Part shown: in pieces, positions 12,801-24,620 of the stretch
How positions within the stretch are numbered: position 1 is the first letter of the stretch
Layout: the number at the start of each line of letters is the position of its first letter
Assembly: GCF_021134715.1 (NCBI RefSeq)
Contig: NC_060019.1
Location: 12,786,001-12,850,000, forward strand
Origin: Daphnia pulex
Lineage: Eukaryota > Arthropoda > Branchiopoda > Diplostraca > Daphniidae
Direction of reading: 5' to 3'
Length of the DNA: 64,000 bases
Position numbers and translations under genes: made by a program
The notes under the pieces: generated by a model
Seen by the model: the letters and a program-made list of their open reading frames with translations, nothing else
Told to the model about the DNA's origin: nothing
Databases searched by the model: none

Positions 12801-15800
12801 TACTGCCCAGTCATTGAGCCTCCACCTGGCGGCTACTTGCATTGTTCAAGTCGGCCCGGCAGCGATGGATACAAGCCCGGAACCACTTGCACTCTCCGCT
12901 GTCGCAAGGGCTACGCGTTCCGCCGGCATAAGCCGCAGTTGACCTGGCAAGCCAACCAGGTGTTCAACAACCCGGCCACTTTGCTCGAAGAGAAAAGCAT
13001 CATGCTTTCCAACCGGCAATCCAGCAGCGGATTGGCCATGCTCCAAGGCTGGAAAGCCACTCAAGTCCGTCCGCCGGCTCATCAAGATTGGCAAACTAGC
13101 GCTAAAAATAGTTCAGAGGAAGCCCACAAAAAGTTGAAAGGTAAAAGCCGCTTGTAATTCCCCGCTGCCGGAGAGATGTATACGTAAGAGTCTGACATGA
13201 AATGGATTAAATCAGGAAAACATAACGGTAAGAAAAACGAGAACGACAAGAGACAACTGGCCGTCGGCGGATCGACTGGATCAGCTGCTGAGCAGCGCGC
13301 AACTCGCAAAGGTCGCCAACGATCAACCGGCCAAGGTGAGAGAATCAAACGACAACAACAACATCATCAACAACAGCAAGGAGGAGGCCGTCGTGAATTC
13401 CCGGATCAGCCATTCCGTCGCTGCGGAGACGACGGCAAATGGAAAGGAAAGTTGGGATTCTGTCAAGGTACAAAAATTTGACCGGAATTACTTCTGGTAT
13501 TTAATTGCTTTAAAACAAATTGGCCAAACATATTAAGTCGATCCTTCTTTAAAAACCCCCCCAAAAAACACGACCACGACCCGAAACCCGAATCCCTAAA
13601 GCTCTGACATGCCCGCCACTAACCAAGCCAGCCAACGGAAGCGTCAGCCCGCTTTCGTGCGCCACAGGCGACGCCGCCCCCAATCAGCTCTGCTACTTCA
13701 CATGCGATGCGGGCTTCCGCGTCACGGGTAATCCCGTTCGCTCTTGCTTGCCCAGTCTGAAATGGAATCCTCTTAGACCGCCGCCTGCCTGCGAAAAAGG
13801 TAATTAACAATTTGGGTCTATGAACGTGTATCAACGCTATCCCAATCTATTCTCCCCTCACTTTCTATCTCTTCCCCTCGAGGCACATGCTGCAAACTCC
13901 TCCGAAAGAACGGGGACTGTTGAAGCCTTTTATTATTATTATTATTGCTGTTTTACTTTATATTTTTATTATGATTATTTTTGGAAAAAGCTTATCTTTT
14001 AACTCTTTACACGAGCGACCGATCAATGCGCACCCGCACAAATGTCGTGTCTTTGTTGTTGTTGCAAATCCCACCCTATTTTCCGAATATTTGTGAGCGC
14101 TTCAAGTGTTTCTCGTTCATTCAGCTGCTTGGGCTTCTTCTTCTTCTTCTTTTTTTTGGATTTTCAATTGACGTAAATTCATTTTCTACCAGCGCGGGGG
14201 AGACCTCTTTGAAGAAGAGAAAAAGAGATTTGTTTTTTCTTTCTTTACACATATTCCTCCTCTGTCTGTCTCTCTCTCTCTCTCAGAATTAGCTTCAAAA
14301 GTAACGGGTAACAAACAAGCCAATCATAGGCCGCGCAACAATACGATCCGAGTGACAGTCCACAACCGGACAACGACGGCAAGTGCTGCCACCTATGAGA
14401 CGTCGACTGAACCCGCCCCCAATCCCAAACCTCCTACAACAACAACAACACATTCGAAAACAAAAAAACCGTCTGTCACTACTACTACAGCTACTACACC
14501 CAGTCGGCAGCAACAGGAACAATTTCAAGCTGAAATCGATTACGAGCAATCGGCTTCGTCGTCACTGTTTGATCTGTCCCTCGTTGAATATTCCCGGCCC
14601 AAAGTTGTCGATCGAATCAACTTTGGGCACTTTGCTCCAGGTAAGTCGTCGTCGTCGCCGTCGTCGTCCTCGTCCGGTCGCCAGGGCACGCCAGAAACCC
14701 GAATGTGTTTCCTAGTAGTTGACCAGTTGGTAGTTTTGTTGTTCATTTTGATTTTTTCCCCTCCTCTACTCTCTCTCTTATCCGCCGAGATCCGTTGGAG
14801 CGGAAATTGAGTTGAACGTGCAGCTGCTGGCATCCGCCGTCTATTAACAAAGCAAACAAACATCACGGGTCGCGTTAATGATCCTCCCTCCCTCCCTCTT
14901 TCTTCCTATTTGGCTCATCCTTGTGATCCAGCTGTGAGCGCGTTGAAATGTTTAACAGCCGCATGTCAACTTTTTACGGCTTGTCATCGTCCGTTTTTTT
15001 TCTTTATTTTTTCGAGTTGTTATTCCGTGAAACTAATTCGCACCGCTGACGCCGTCCGTCTTTTCTTCCGCCTGTGAATTTTTTTTGTTTTTTTGATCGT
15101 TCCGGGTATTCCCGTCGTCGAGCTCGGATGATTTACTCTACGCACTACTTGTTCTTGATTGAGTAACTTTTCCCCTCTCTCTCTCTCTCTCCTCTTTTTT
15201 CTCGGGGGCTCAATCAGTCATCAGTAGATGTTGATTTATTTATCGACTAACAACCGCAAGACGGGCCGAACGCCATAAAAGAAAAAAAAGAAAAAGTGCC
15301 GAGCGGAACTTATTGATTGTGTTCCGTTTTTTCTTTTTCCTTTTTTTTCTGGGCGCGTGATGTAACGCCCAGTGCATCCGTGGCCACGCATCGAGTGCCC
15401 GAAGGACATGACAATTGATCTTTCACCGGGAAAGCGGACCATTGAGGTCTTTATCCCGCAGCCGGCCACCAACGTCGATTACACGAGTCACGTCGAAGCC
15501 GAGCCCAGCTGGGCCAAGAAGTTGCGGGCCGAATTAGGACCCATTCGGATGGTCATATCGTTCAGAGCCAGAAATCCGGTGACGGAATACACGGCAATCT
15601 GCTCCTTCGTCCTGGAAGTTCGAGGTAAGACGGGCCAAACGTATAGTGGCCATTCTTCTTTTTCTTGAATGTCCAGTTTGAGATCGTTTTCTGACTTTGT
15701 TGGTTCGTTCTGGGCGGGTTTTGTTTGTTTTTTTAGACAGAGAAGCCCCGACGGTGAAGAACTGCCCTCACGATGTCCACGTCCGCCTCAGCTCGCTGGA

Positions 15801-18174
15801 ACCGTACGCCAACGCGCCGTGGGCCGAGCCCGTCTTCAGCGACAATATTGCCGTGACGCACGTCATCAAATCCAAAGTATGGACTGTAGTACCACCAAGT
15901 TTTGATAACACCGCCACTCTTTTTCTTTCTCTCTCTCTCTCCGTCTGTGTTTAACTCGTCCGCCAAGCCAAAACTGCTGTCGATCAATAATTCACCAGAA
16001 CTCTTTTGGGTGGCCAACTTTTTGATTTATTTATTTATTCTTTTTGTTTTTTGGCTGTATTTTTCTAGGAGCCCAATTCGCTATTTGCTTTGGGTGAGCA
16101 CGTCGTCACCTACACGGCGTCGGACGCGGCCGGCAATAGCGCCAGATGCCAATTCACCGTCAACGTTTCACGTAGGTGTTTTTTGGTTCCCCATTTTCTT
16201 TGAACACGAGCGGGAGGCAGCGGAATGACGCTGTTTGGCCGGCCCGTTTTTTTCTTGATTTGATTTCCAGCAGAGTGCATAAACTATGGTTGATTGTGGT
16301 GGTCGCTGGCAGAGTGTACCCAAGTGCATTCGTGAACAACTTGGTGGGGAATCTTTCGCTTTGCGAGTCCAGCGCAATAACCAATTTACATCCAGTCGTC
16401 TGTGTGTGTCTGGCGGAACAAATAAAAAGTTAAGGCTCTCTCGTAGAGAATAGCAGGGCCGGCATAAAACAAAAGAAAAGAAAAGAAGAAGGAGGGGGGG
16501 ATTTTTACGACTACTCCACGCGGTGATTGTTGTTGACTGAGGGCAGCAGCAATACAATCTGTACTGTTGTTGTTGGTCTTGGCAGCTGCATTAGCCGCGT
16601 TTTACAACCCCCAGCGTGAATGCTTGTGTGTGTGTGTACAGAGATCCGCTATAGACTCTATTGCGCATTATATAATATATTATACTAGTTGCAGTAGTAG
16701 TAGTAGTAGTACCACTATATTATGTTTGTCATCTAATCTAACTGATTGTTGTTGCTGTTGTTGTTGTTTGCTGGTCATATCCGCTTGGGCGATGGATGCA
16801 GCGGCATTGGTTCCATCCGAGTACAACCGAAGCGAATCCTGCGCCCGACTGGAATCGCCGCCCAACGGCGATCTCAACTGCCTGTCGTGGACCTGGGGTC
16901 AAATGTGCCGGCCATCCTGCTCGGTGGGCCACGTCTTTTTCCGACCGCTCCCGTCCGCCGTCTACCTGTGTGGTCGTGACCGAAGGTGGAAGCCCGGCAC
17001 ATCTGTGCCTGACTGCGCTCGTAAGTACTTTTTATTTTTACTCTTGCCCGTCGTCATCTGCGGTGATGATGAGGCTAATATAACCTCGACGTTCACCAGA
17101 CCAACTTTATAATGCACTCCCCACCCCATACCATCCCGCTCCCGACGACGACGTGAGATCCTATTTCACAAGTCTTAAATATTACACCGAGTCCGTTGGT
17201 GTAGTTACAGTCGTCGTTGGTTCGTTCGGTTCGTTATATTATGTAGCAACCAGTTGTTAATGAAGCCAGCCAATTAGAAACACGATAGAGTGGGGTAGGT
17301 AGGGTTGTAAACGCCTTCCTCCCTCCCTCTCTCATCCAGCTGACTCGTCGTCCTTTTAACATCTTCAAACGAAAGTTTCTTTTTCCCCCCAGTTGCCATG
17401 GCAACATTGTCTATTGATCTTTTTCTTTTACCTTGGCACATTATTGAATTGGGCATCGAGTGGCTAATTATTGTGCGTGTCTCTTTCTGCAGCGACTTCA
17501 ATCATACCGGAAGGCGGTTGCGTGGCCGGATGGGAGGAGCGACGAACCGGAGGGAAACAATGCGGTAAGTCAATCACCAACCACCCAACGACACTCGAAT
17601 GAAAAATGCAACAAACATATTGATTTCTCGTCTTGAAATTGTTTCCTTTTTTTTTCTTTCGTTAGTGGGATGCGCTCCCGGTCTACACCGGCCGCTCAAT
17701 TCGACGGTTTGCATTCCGTGCCCGATGGGCACGTACCAAGACAACTTCTCGGCGTAATAATAAGATCTTTGTCTTTCATCTTTTTTTTCCAGTCGACTTT
17801 CCGTTTCTAACGCCGTTTGTTCTCTCTCTCTCTCTTTGATTGCGTTACGTCATTCCAGGGGTAGCTGCAAATCGTGTCCGAAGAAATTGACGACTTGCTC
17901 GATGGCGGCCAGGCAGTGCACCGACTGCAAACCGCCAGAAGAGTGCTCGCCGGGCTCGTCTCTCTCGCGGAATTTCGTCGGAGGTGACGTCAATTTCAGT
18001 CCCTCCTCCTCCTCGTCGTCGTCGTCGAAATTGACGCCGGCACTGACGGGCCAGCGACGGCGGCAACAGCAACTCCATCAGCAGCGGCAGATGCGACTCC
18101 GCCAGCAGCAGCGCCACCGCCAAAATAACAGTTCCAGCACGACCACAACGACAACGAACTTTCGTCGAGTTTAA
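3876..18174 (+). CDS. Large secreted EGF/Sushi/HYR matrix protein (fibrillin- and SVEP1-like modules), 5' end incomplete
   Basis: Exons joined by phase: 3876-4050, 5768-7717, 7853-8040, 9372-9599, 9725-9847, 9959-10216, 10315-10479, 10567-10689, 10774-11022, 11096-11326, 11394-11507, 11607-11720, 11793-11906, 11988-12101, 12181-12297, 12366-12471, 12635-13140, 13216-13467, 13602-13799, 14287-14640, 15373-15624, 15737-15876, 16069-16171, 16802-17020, 17493-17564, 17666-17753, 17859-18174; about 2,289 residues. The order is: Ser/acidic/Thr-rich region, Sushi (about 7650-8000), 17 EGF modules of which 16 start with a calcium-binding D-(I/V/F)-(D/N)-E-C signature, a Sushi split by a basic insertion, a Sushi, a Thr-rich linker, two HYR, a Sushi, and a GCC2/ephrin-receptor-like Cys-rich end with a basic Gln/Ser/Thr tail. 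No membrane segment follows, so a secreted matrix or adhesion protein is inferred. The Sushi-HYR-HYR-Sushi-EphR block resembles SVEP1 and the EGF array resembles fibrillin/fibulin, but I cannot name an orthologue. The signal-peptide exon was not found. Confidence 0.85.
4051..5767 (+). other. First recognised intron of the matrix-protein gene
   Basis: The donor GTAAGT at 4051 follows a two-base codon remnant. The acceptor before 5768 supplies the third base, giving an Ala codon, so the phases agree. The interior holds simple runs, including an AGC run near 4140 and purine-rich AGA runs near 4795, and no convincing exon. Confidence 0.6.
6028..6286 (+). repeat. In-frame acidic and poly-Thr low-complexity coding tracts
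   Basis: Within the 1.95-kb exon, 6028-6220 encodes an almost unbroken Glu/Asp/Gly run, and 6235-6283 encodes about 13 Thr in a row after a basic Pro-rich spot. More Glu/Asp clusters follow at about 6375-6415, 7045-7075, 7275-7320 and 7510-7540, separated by Ser/Thr-rich sequence. Such tracts suggest an extended, calcium-binding or glycosylated extracellular segment. The GA-rich codons make the antisense strand an artefactual Ser-rich frame. Confidence 0.8.
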
Positions 18175-18496
18175 AAACAAAAAGGAAAACAAAAAAGAAT
18201 CGAAAAACTCCACTCTTCTCTTCTTCTTCTTCATCTGATTTGAAAAAAAAAATTTCAATTTTCTTTTTGATTTCCCACTTTTCGATTGAATTCAAATTCT
18301 TTTTTTATTGGATCGTTGATATATCTCATCGAAAAACAAATGCATCGTATATAAATAGATTTTTCGAGGTTACGAAAAAATGGTTGGGGAACCTGTCCGT
18401 CTCTCTCTCTTTTTCTTTTTTGAAGTTAGAAAGCAAGTCGAAATATCCATTTGATTGAGAGCGGGATTGATGTAAGCGGCTTTCTCTTCTTCGCCA

Positions 18497-18531
18497 GTGT
18501 GTGTGTGAGTGAGTGTGTGTGTGTGTGTGTG
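18497..18531. repeat. (GT)n microsatellite
   Basis: An interrupted GT/GA dinucleotide run just after the matrix-protein gene. Confidence 0.85.
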
Positions 18532-21500
18532 CTATTTGGGACGATCGAGCGGAAAAAAAGCGCAAGACAAAAAAACAAACAACGAGCAGAGAATATTGCG
18601 TAACGTGTTGCTTCTTTTTTTTTCAGTCTTCTTTTCCTGACTCAACAACTCCGCGTGAGTTTGTAAGTTACATGTCGAGCCATTTGTGCCCTCCCTCCCA
18701 TCTGCTATATCGTCGGAATATTTGACTTTTGGCTTTTTTCATTCTTGTTCTCTCTCGCCGCAATTGTCCCCCTTCTTTTTGTTCTTTTCATTTTTCCCTT
18801 TTTGTTTTCCCAAATCTTTCACGTCAACTCCCCAATTAAAAAAGACGTAGTAGAATCTCTCTCTTTCTTTTATATATAATGCTGAGCTGTGAGCCACACC
18901 GCAACCGCGCCAGAACAAAAGGGGTTTCCAGGCTTCGTGCCAAGAAACTGCAAGACGAAATTACCGGGCAGAATGCGCTCGATGCGTACACGAAGGAATT
19001 ATTTTTTTTTTGCCTTTTTCATTTTTTGAATTCTTTTTTGGATGAATATTTCGCCCGTGTATTTCTCTTGTGTTCGTGTGTGTGTATTTCTCTTACCCCT
19101 TATTATTTTTGAACATTCTTCCTTTATTTTGATGCAAAGAAGAAGAAAAAAAAACGATTTTTTAACGAAGAGACGGCGAGAATGGGGACGCTGTTCCGCA
19201 TACTGAAATATTTGACTGTTGCCACTGCGAAAGAAGAAAAAGAAAACGACGACGACTACATTGACAAGAATGAAAGAGAAGGAGAGAGAAATAATTACAA
19301 ATAAAAAGACGAAGGAAATAACGAGATTATCTCTGGTGTTGTGTTGAGCTGATTATTTGTTTTTCTTTTTTCCAAGCGTGGCCTTTCACTTCGCCCCGTT
19401 TGTTTGTTTTTTTTTCTTTTCTTATTTAGCGGGAGCTGATGGCTGGCCAGTCGGTTGAATAATTTAGCGGTTAGTGTAGTCTACTCTACATACATTCTAT
19501 TATACAGGTTTATATTTCATCACACTGGTTGTCTGGCCGACTCTGTTGGCAGCTCGCATCCTGTTTCTAGATACAAAGGAAGAAGAAGAAGAAGAAGTAG
19601 CTTAAAAGGAAACCGGTTTTGCTAGGAAAAAAACCTCACACTCCATGACGACCGAAATCGTGCTGATGCGCTGGACCATCAATTTTGCTTTGTTGGCTGA
19701 GAAGAAGAAAACGGGAATACTCGAGAAGAAAAAATTGAGAAAACTGTGCGGTTTCTGCTGGACAACTTCTTCCTCTTTTCCATTTTTGTGATTTTTCTAT
19801 TTTTTGTTTTTCCGTGGAGAACTCGGTCAACTTACCCGTTCTTGTTCCCGGACCGTATCCCAGTCATTTCCAAGCATTTAGTGTCAGTTATTATTAGGCT
19901 AGTTGAAAGGTTCCTCTTGCGTGTACACACACACATTTGTTGTGTACCGCACAAAGAGAGACACAAAACTCGGTCAAATGTGACGTACACCAGTGACGGT
20001 CGTTTCAAGAGGGCGACGTTCAAAAACAAAAAGCTAATAATTCGAGTAACTTTTGGTCTCTAGCTATTTAGCTGCTTTTGTTTAAAAAAAAAAAGAAATA
20101 AAGAGTCCCCATCTCGTCTGTTGTACATCTCCCAAGTCGACAGCTCATTAGCCGTCGGGGGGGAAACTGGTGGGACCGCCAGGCATAATGGATCGGTAAA
20201 GTCTCTCAGTCGGTTCTCTTTTTTCTCTTTTCTATTCTATCTATATCTATTCCTACACCCACTACACTATTGGTAGTGGGGGGGAGGAGGTCCTGTAGGA
20301 GCCGACGACCATTGCCCCGCACAGCAGCTCGGCAAAGAAACATTCTTTGAATAATGCACAGTAACATGTGTCAGAGCGACGACTTCGTGACAGTCAACGA
20401 TATATCCCGTCGGGGTAATCGATCGAACATCATCTGTCACGACGCCATGCCAGTCGGGAGCAAAAGAGAGAGAGAGACTCTCCAACAGCGCTCCTGCTGG
20501 TCTGCATGTTCGACTTTGTATGTGCATATACTATACAGACATTGAGGCGCGGAGAGTTGGAGAGACTATAAGGAGCAGCACTGCGGCAATATGACAGCAT
20601 GCAGGGCGCTCTTTGTATGGCCCTCGACATTTATTACACGACAGCCAAAGTTTTCTTCGACCCGTTTTTTTTGCCAACTGTCGTGTTCACGCGGATCGAT
20701 TGAACCCGAGTTCTCCTCCCCCCAGTATTTTTTTTTATTCCGCCTTCTCGCGCTTTGCATGTTACGTACGGTTCATTAGAATGCGTACGGCTAGAGAGCC
20801 TTTTAGAGCGAGCGGATAAAGTCAAAACAAATAGAGTCAGTCGCGGGCCTCCTCCTGACTGCTGGCTCCTGGCAAGCGAGACAATAGCCAGGCCAGGCCG
20901 GCCCCCCTGTGATATGCAGTTTGGTGACTCTGTGTCTTGTATATATGTGAGCCAGCCTACTATTTTCTATTTCAACAGTTCAGACACACACACACTCACA
21001 TGCAGCCAGAAATCCAATTACGTTGGGATGGAGAAACCCCCGCGTTATATATTCTCCTAGCTCCTAGCTGCTGCTCGTCCCTTTATTTCTCTCCATCACT
21101 TTGTTTGTGTCGTTTCTTTTTTTATTTTAGATTTCTTTCCAACCTGAGACTTTGAGATTCTCTGGGTGAGCTTTTCTCATTCTTTTTTTCTTTACTTACG
21201 GAGCTCCTCCTCGTCAGAAAAGGGAAGGAACTGATGTACTGGAAAATAACAAACAATCGCTGTTGTATATACACAACACAGAGGCCCAGGTAAGAAGAGA
21301 GAGAGGAGGGAGAGACAAACAAATAAGAAGAGGAGAAAAACGAAATAGGTAACAGCATCTCCCCTCTCTCTCATAATATTGCTCGGAGAAGAGAAGAAGA
21401 CAGAGTCTGAGGAACTTTGATCCTGCTCACGTATTTACCTTTCGAACCAAAAAGGCCGGAGATATTTATACAATCCTCCCCTTTTTCTTCGTTTCTTTTC

Positions 21501-21757
21501 TTCAATATTGTTAAAATGCGTTACATGTATATTTCCCTTTTGATTCGTCGTTCTAAATCTCCCTTGCCTGCCCAATGCTCTTGGTGGGTTGGAATCGGTG
21601 TGTAATGCAATCTCCTGCGATGTCGATCAAAATAAGTCGCCGAGGGACGAACCTTGGGCTTAAAATGAAGAAGAGAAGAGAACGCAATGCGTAATCAAAA
21701 ACGCTGAATTTCCGTCCCATTCCGAAAATTCCTATTTTTCACTAGCTCTAATCTCCA

Positions 21758-21773
21758 GGGGGGGGGGGGGGGG
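21758..21773. repeat. Poly-G tract
   Basis: A long uninterrupted G run followed by GGGAGGGAGG. It is unusual at this length and may be a site of assembly error or of G-quadruplex potential. Confidence 0.8.
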
Positions 21774-22085
21774 TGGGAGGGAGGCAATGATTGAATGAAG
21801 GATTGTTATAAGAACTGGGAAGCGATGAATACTCATCGATCGTGACCTCCACAAGAATAACTAATCCCCCGTCGTTGTTCTTTTGTATATTATTTCTCTC
21901 TTCATTCTTTTCTTTCGCCAACGGTATTTTTCTCCCTTAGTAAAAAAGAAATAATAATAAACACACTGTTGCCAAATGCGATCGCTAGATGGCGCCACCG
22001 TCAGCTGTCAACGCTTCGGCGCCGACCCAGCCCCCCACAGACACACACAGTGTATTCTGAACTAGCGTCGTTCCCATCATTCGTT

Positions 22086-22563
22086 CAGTCTAGACCGTGC
22101 AGTCACTTGGGTCACATACACACACACACGACGACGACGGGAAATCAGTTTTTTTTTGTTCGTTCGTGTCTAGTGCTAGCTGAGAGTCACACACTCTGAA
22201 CGTCTGTGTGTGTGTGTGTATAATATACGTGCTAGTGTGTAGCAGAGTGTGTTTGAGATATTTCGAATGGTTTCCAACACACACACACACACACACTGGA
22301 AACAAGTTTGAGGCCGTTCACAAACTTTGTTGGTTGAAAAGTTCCTTCATTTTCGACGCTAATCAAAAAATATTTCTGTCGGTGCTATTTCTCGTTGATT
22401 TTCTTCGACTTGTTCTCTGTGTCGTGTGTTCATCATATCCTTACTCGAGTTACTTTTTTTGATCGACAAAAGTTTCATTGGAGAAAGGAATTGCCTAACA
22501 ATCACCGTTTGAAAATCGCCAGGATTATATTTTTGTGCTTGCGACTCTTCAACGTTTCAACAG
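22086..22563 (+). promoter_or_regulatory. Candidate non-coding first exon for RASSF8
   Basis: TCAGTC at 22086-22091 resembles an arthropod initiator, and the stretch ends in a strong donor (CAACAG|GTGAGA at 22563/22564). No coding exon precedes it on this strand, and the next coding gene is RASSF8 at 26842. Its assignment as a 5' UTR exon is inference only; transcript data would decide it. Confidence 0.25.
22276..22296. repeat. (AC)n microsatellite
   Basis: A perfect AC run inside the candidate 5' UTR exon region. Confidence 0.8.
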
Positions 22564-24580
22564 GTGAGAGCGTCGATCACGTGGCGTTGAATATTCGTTT
22601 CTTCTTTTCTTTCTTTTTTGTGTTTGGTGGAAGCTTATTTTCTTTGTGTGTATGGCTGACTGGCTGCTGCTGTTGTCTGGGCTTTGCCTTGTTGTTCCGG
22701 TCTCTTGCACAAAGAGATTCGACGAAGGGCCAACACAACGAGTATCCAACATTTTCGACCGCTGTTGCATTTAGTTGCTCTCCCCCCCTCTCGATCGTTT
22801 CCTCTCTGGGGTTTTTTCCTCTACCAAAGAGGCCAGGTGTGTCGTTTTCCAGGTGGGAAGAAACCCCTCTTCTTTTCCCCCCCCGATTCCAAGTGTTACG
22901 TAAATCGAATAACATTCCCTTTAATAGGAAAATGAGATTTCAGTTCCCCGTGTGGGAGCAATTCCAACGGTTCCATCCATTTCCAAACTCAATGGCATCG
23001 ATACGAACCGATTGTTACACATATATTTCCTTTTCTCGTCTCTTTTTCTTTTCTTTTTTTGAGTTCTAAATGTTTGTAATTTAAAGCTTTTTAAAAAAGG
23101 ATTCAGATTGCAAACCCCCTTCTTTTTTGGGGGAGTAAAAGACCGGACACAACTGCAAAATGATATCCGATGCCTCGTTTCAACCCACTTTCAATTCTCT
23201 TTTTTTTTCTTATTCTCTTCTTACACTCGGTAAAACTGCCCCCCCTTTTTAACGAAATACTTTTAAAGCAAAGCAAATTCTGTAATAATTTTTAAGGGGG
23301 GAAAATGGCGGCTCTGGTTTGTTCGTCTGCGTTCCTGGTTAAAAAAAAAGAAGAGAAAAAATTGAACACACCTAGATTTTTTGGACGTTACACACAGCTA
23401 GAGAGAAAAAACAACTCTGCGGTGCCTATTTTTTTTCTCTTGTCGGGAAATGTTGTTGATGTTGTTGTTGTTGGGCAGGATAGGAAAAAAAAATCCAGGG
23501 CGTGCGGTGATCAGCTAACCATGTCTCCTTAAAACTGAAAATTTTTTTGGGTACAAAAAACAGAGAGAATAGGACTGTCAGTTACAGACACACACACACA
23601 TGTGGAAGACCGGAAAAGAGAAAGGACCACGGGGGGGGGTTCCAAAATCAGAAGAACTGGTCATTAAAAAAAGGAATAATCTAGGCTATGAGAGGAAATG
23701 AGAGGGCCAACAAAGAGCGTTTATAGAATAAACAGACGATCTAAAGGGAGCCACTTGACAGCCAACTGGGATATCCCGAACGTATATCAGCTGTTAGAGA
23801 CACGATCATTTTTTGTTGGGGGGGTTGTTGTTGTTGTTTGTGTCTGTCTTTTGTATATTTCTTCTCGATCGTTTGAAAAGTTGAGTGACCTGAAAGAAAC
23901 TTTTGGGAGGCAGCAGCAGCAGAAGGGAATGGAGCCATTCGTTATATACGCACGGGGTTCTGTCACTGAACTTACGGTACATAACGAAAAAATAGACGAA
24001 GAAGAAGAAGAGGAGGAAAAGACCCCGAAGCGCCTACAACCTCTTGATCCCGACGTCGTTGTTGAATGTTGATGCCGCCTCTTTTTTCTTCTTCTTCTCC
24101 CTCCCAAGTCTTTTTTTTTTCTTTCGGGTAAAACTCCCCGAGGGCGTGTTTTGAACGCACACACACGTATATATCGTGTGTGTGCGTATGTACTGCCGCC
24201 GTGTGCCCGCCCGCAAAAGTCGATATGCATTATCGAACGCCAGCCTTTTTTGGGTTGTGCCTATCTCCTCTTTTGCTATTATTATTATCACCCCCTTAAG
24301 TCTTTCAACCCCCCCCCCCCTCTCTCTCTATTCGTATCTTTTATTTCATTTCAAAGGAATTAAACGAGGAGCCAAAGATCAAAATGTTGAGAGAAGAAAC
24401 CAAAAAGATGATTGTGTCTTATAGCCCTCTGGGCTATAATGGAACCTCTCGGTGTCTTGGGGGTTGGTGGGAAAAGAAACAACAACAACAACACGGAGCA
24501 AAGAAGAAAGAAAAGAAACAAATTATGGATGCGCCGGAATCGTGATAGACTTTTCGAGACGCTAGAGTACTACTACACCG

Positions 24581-24620
24581 TATTATCATTATTATTATTA
24601 TTATCATCATCATCATGATG
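24581..24620. repeat. (ATT)n/(ATC)n trinucleotide run
   Basis: TTA repeats passing into TCA repeats, non-coding. Confidence 0.8.

Noticed and set aside
22395-23069. Plus-strand 224-codon frame
   Set aside because: Phe/Ser/Leu-rich translation of pyrimidine tracts that runs across a strong splice donor; no domain recognised.
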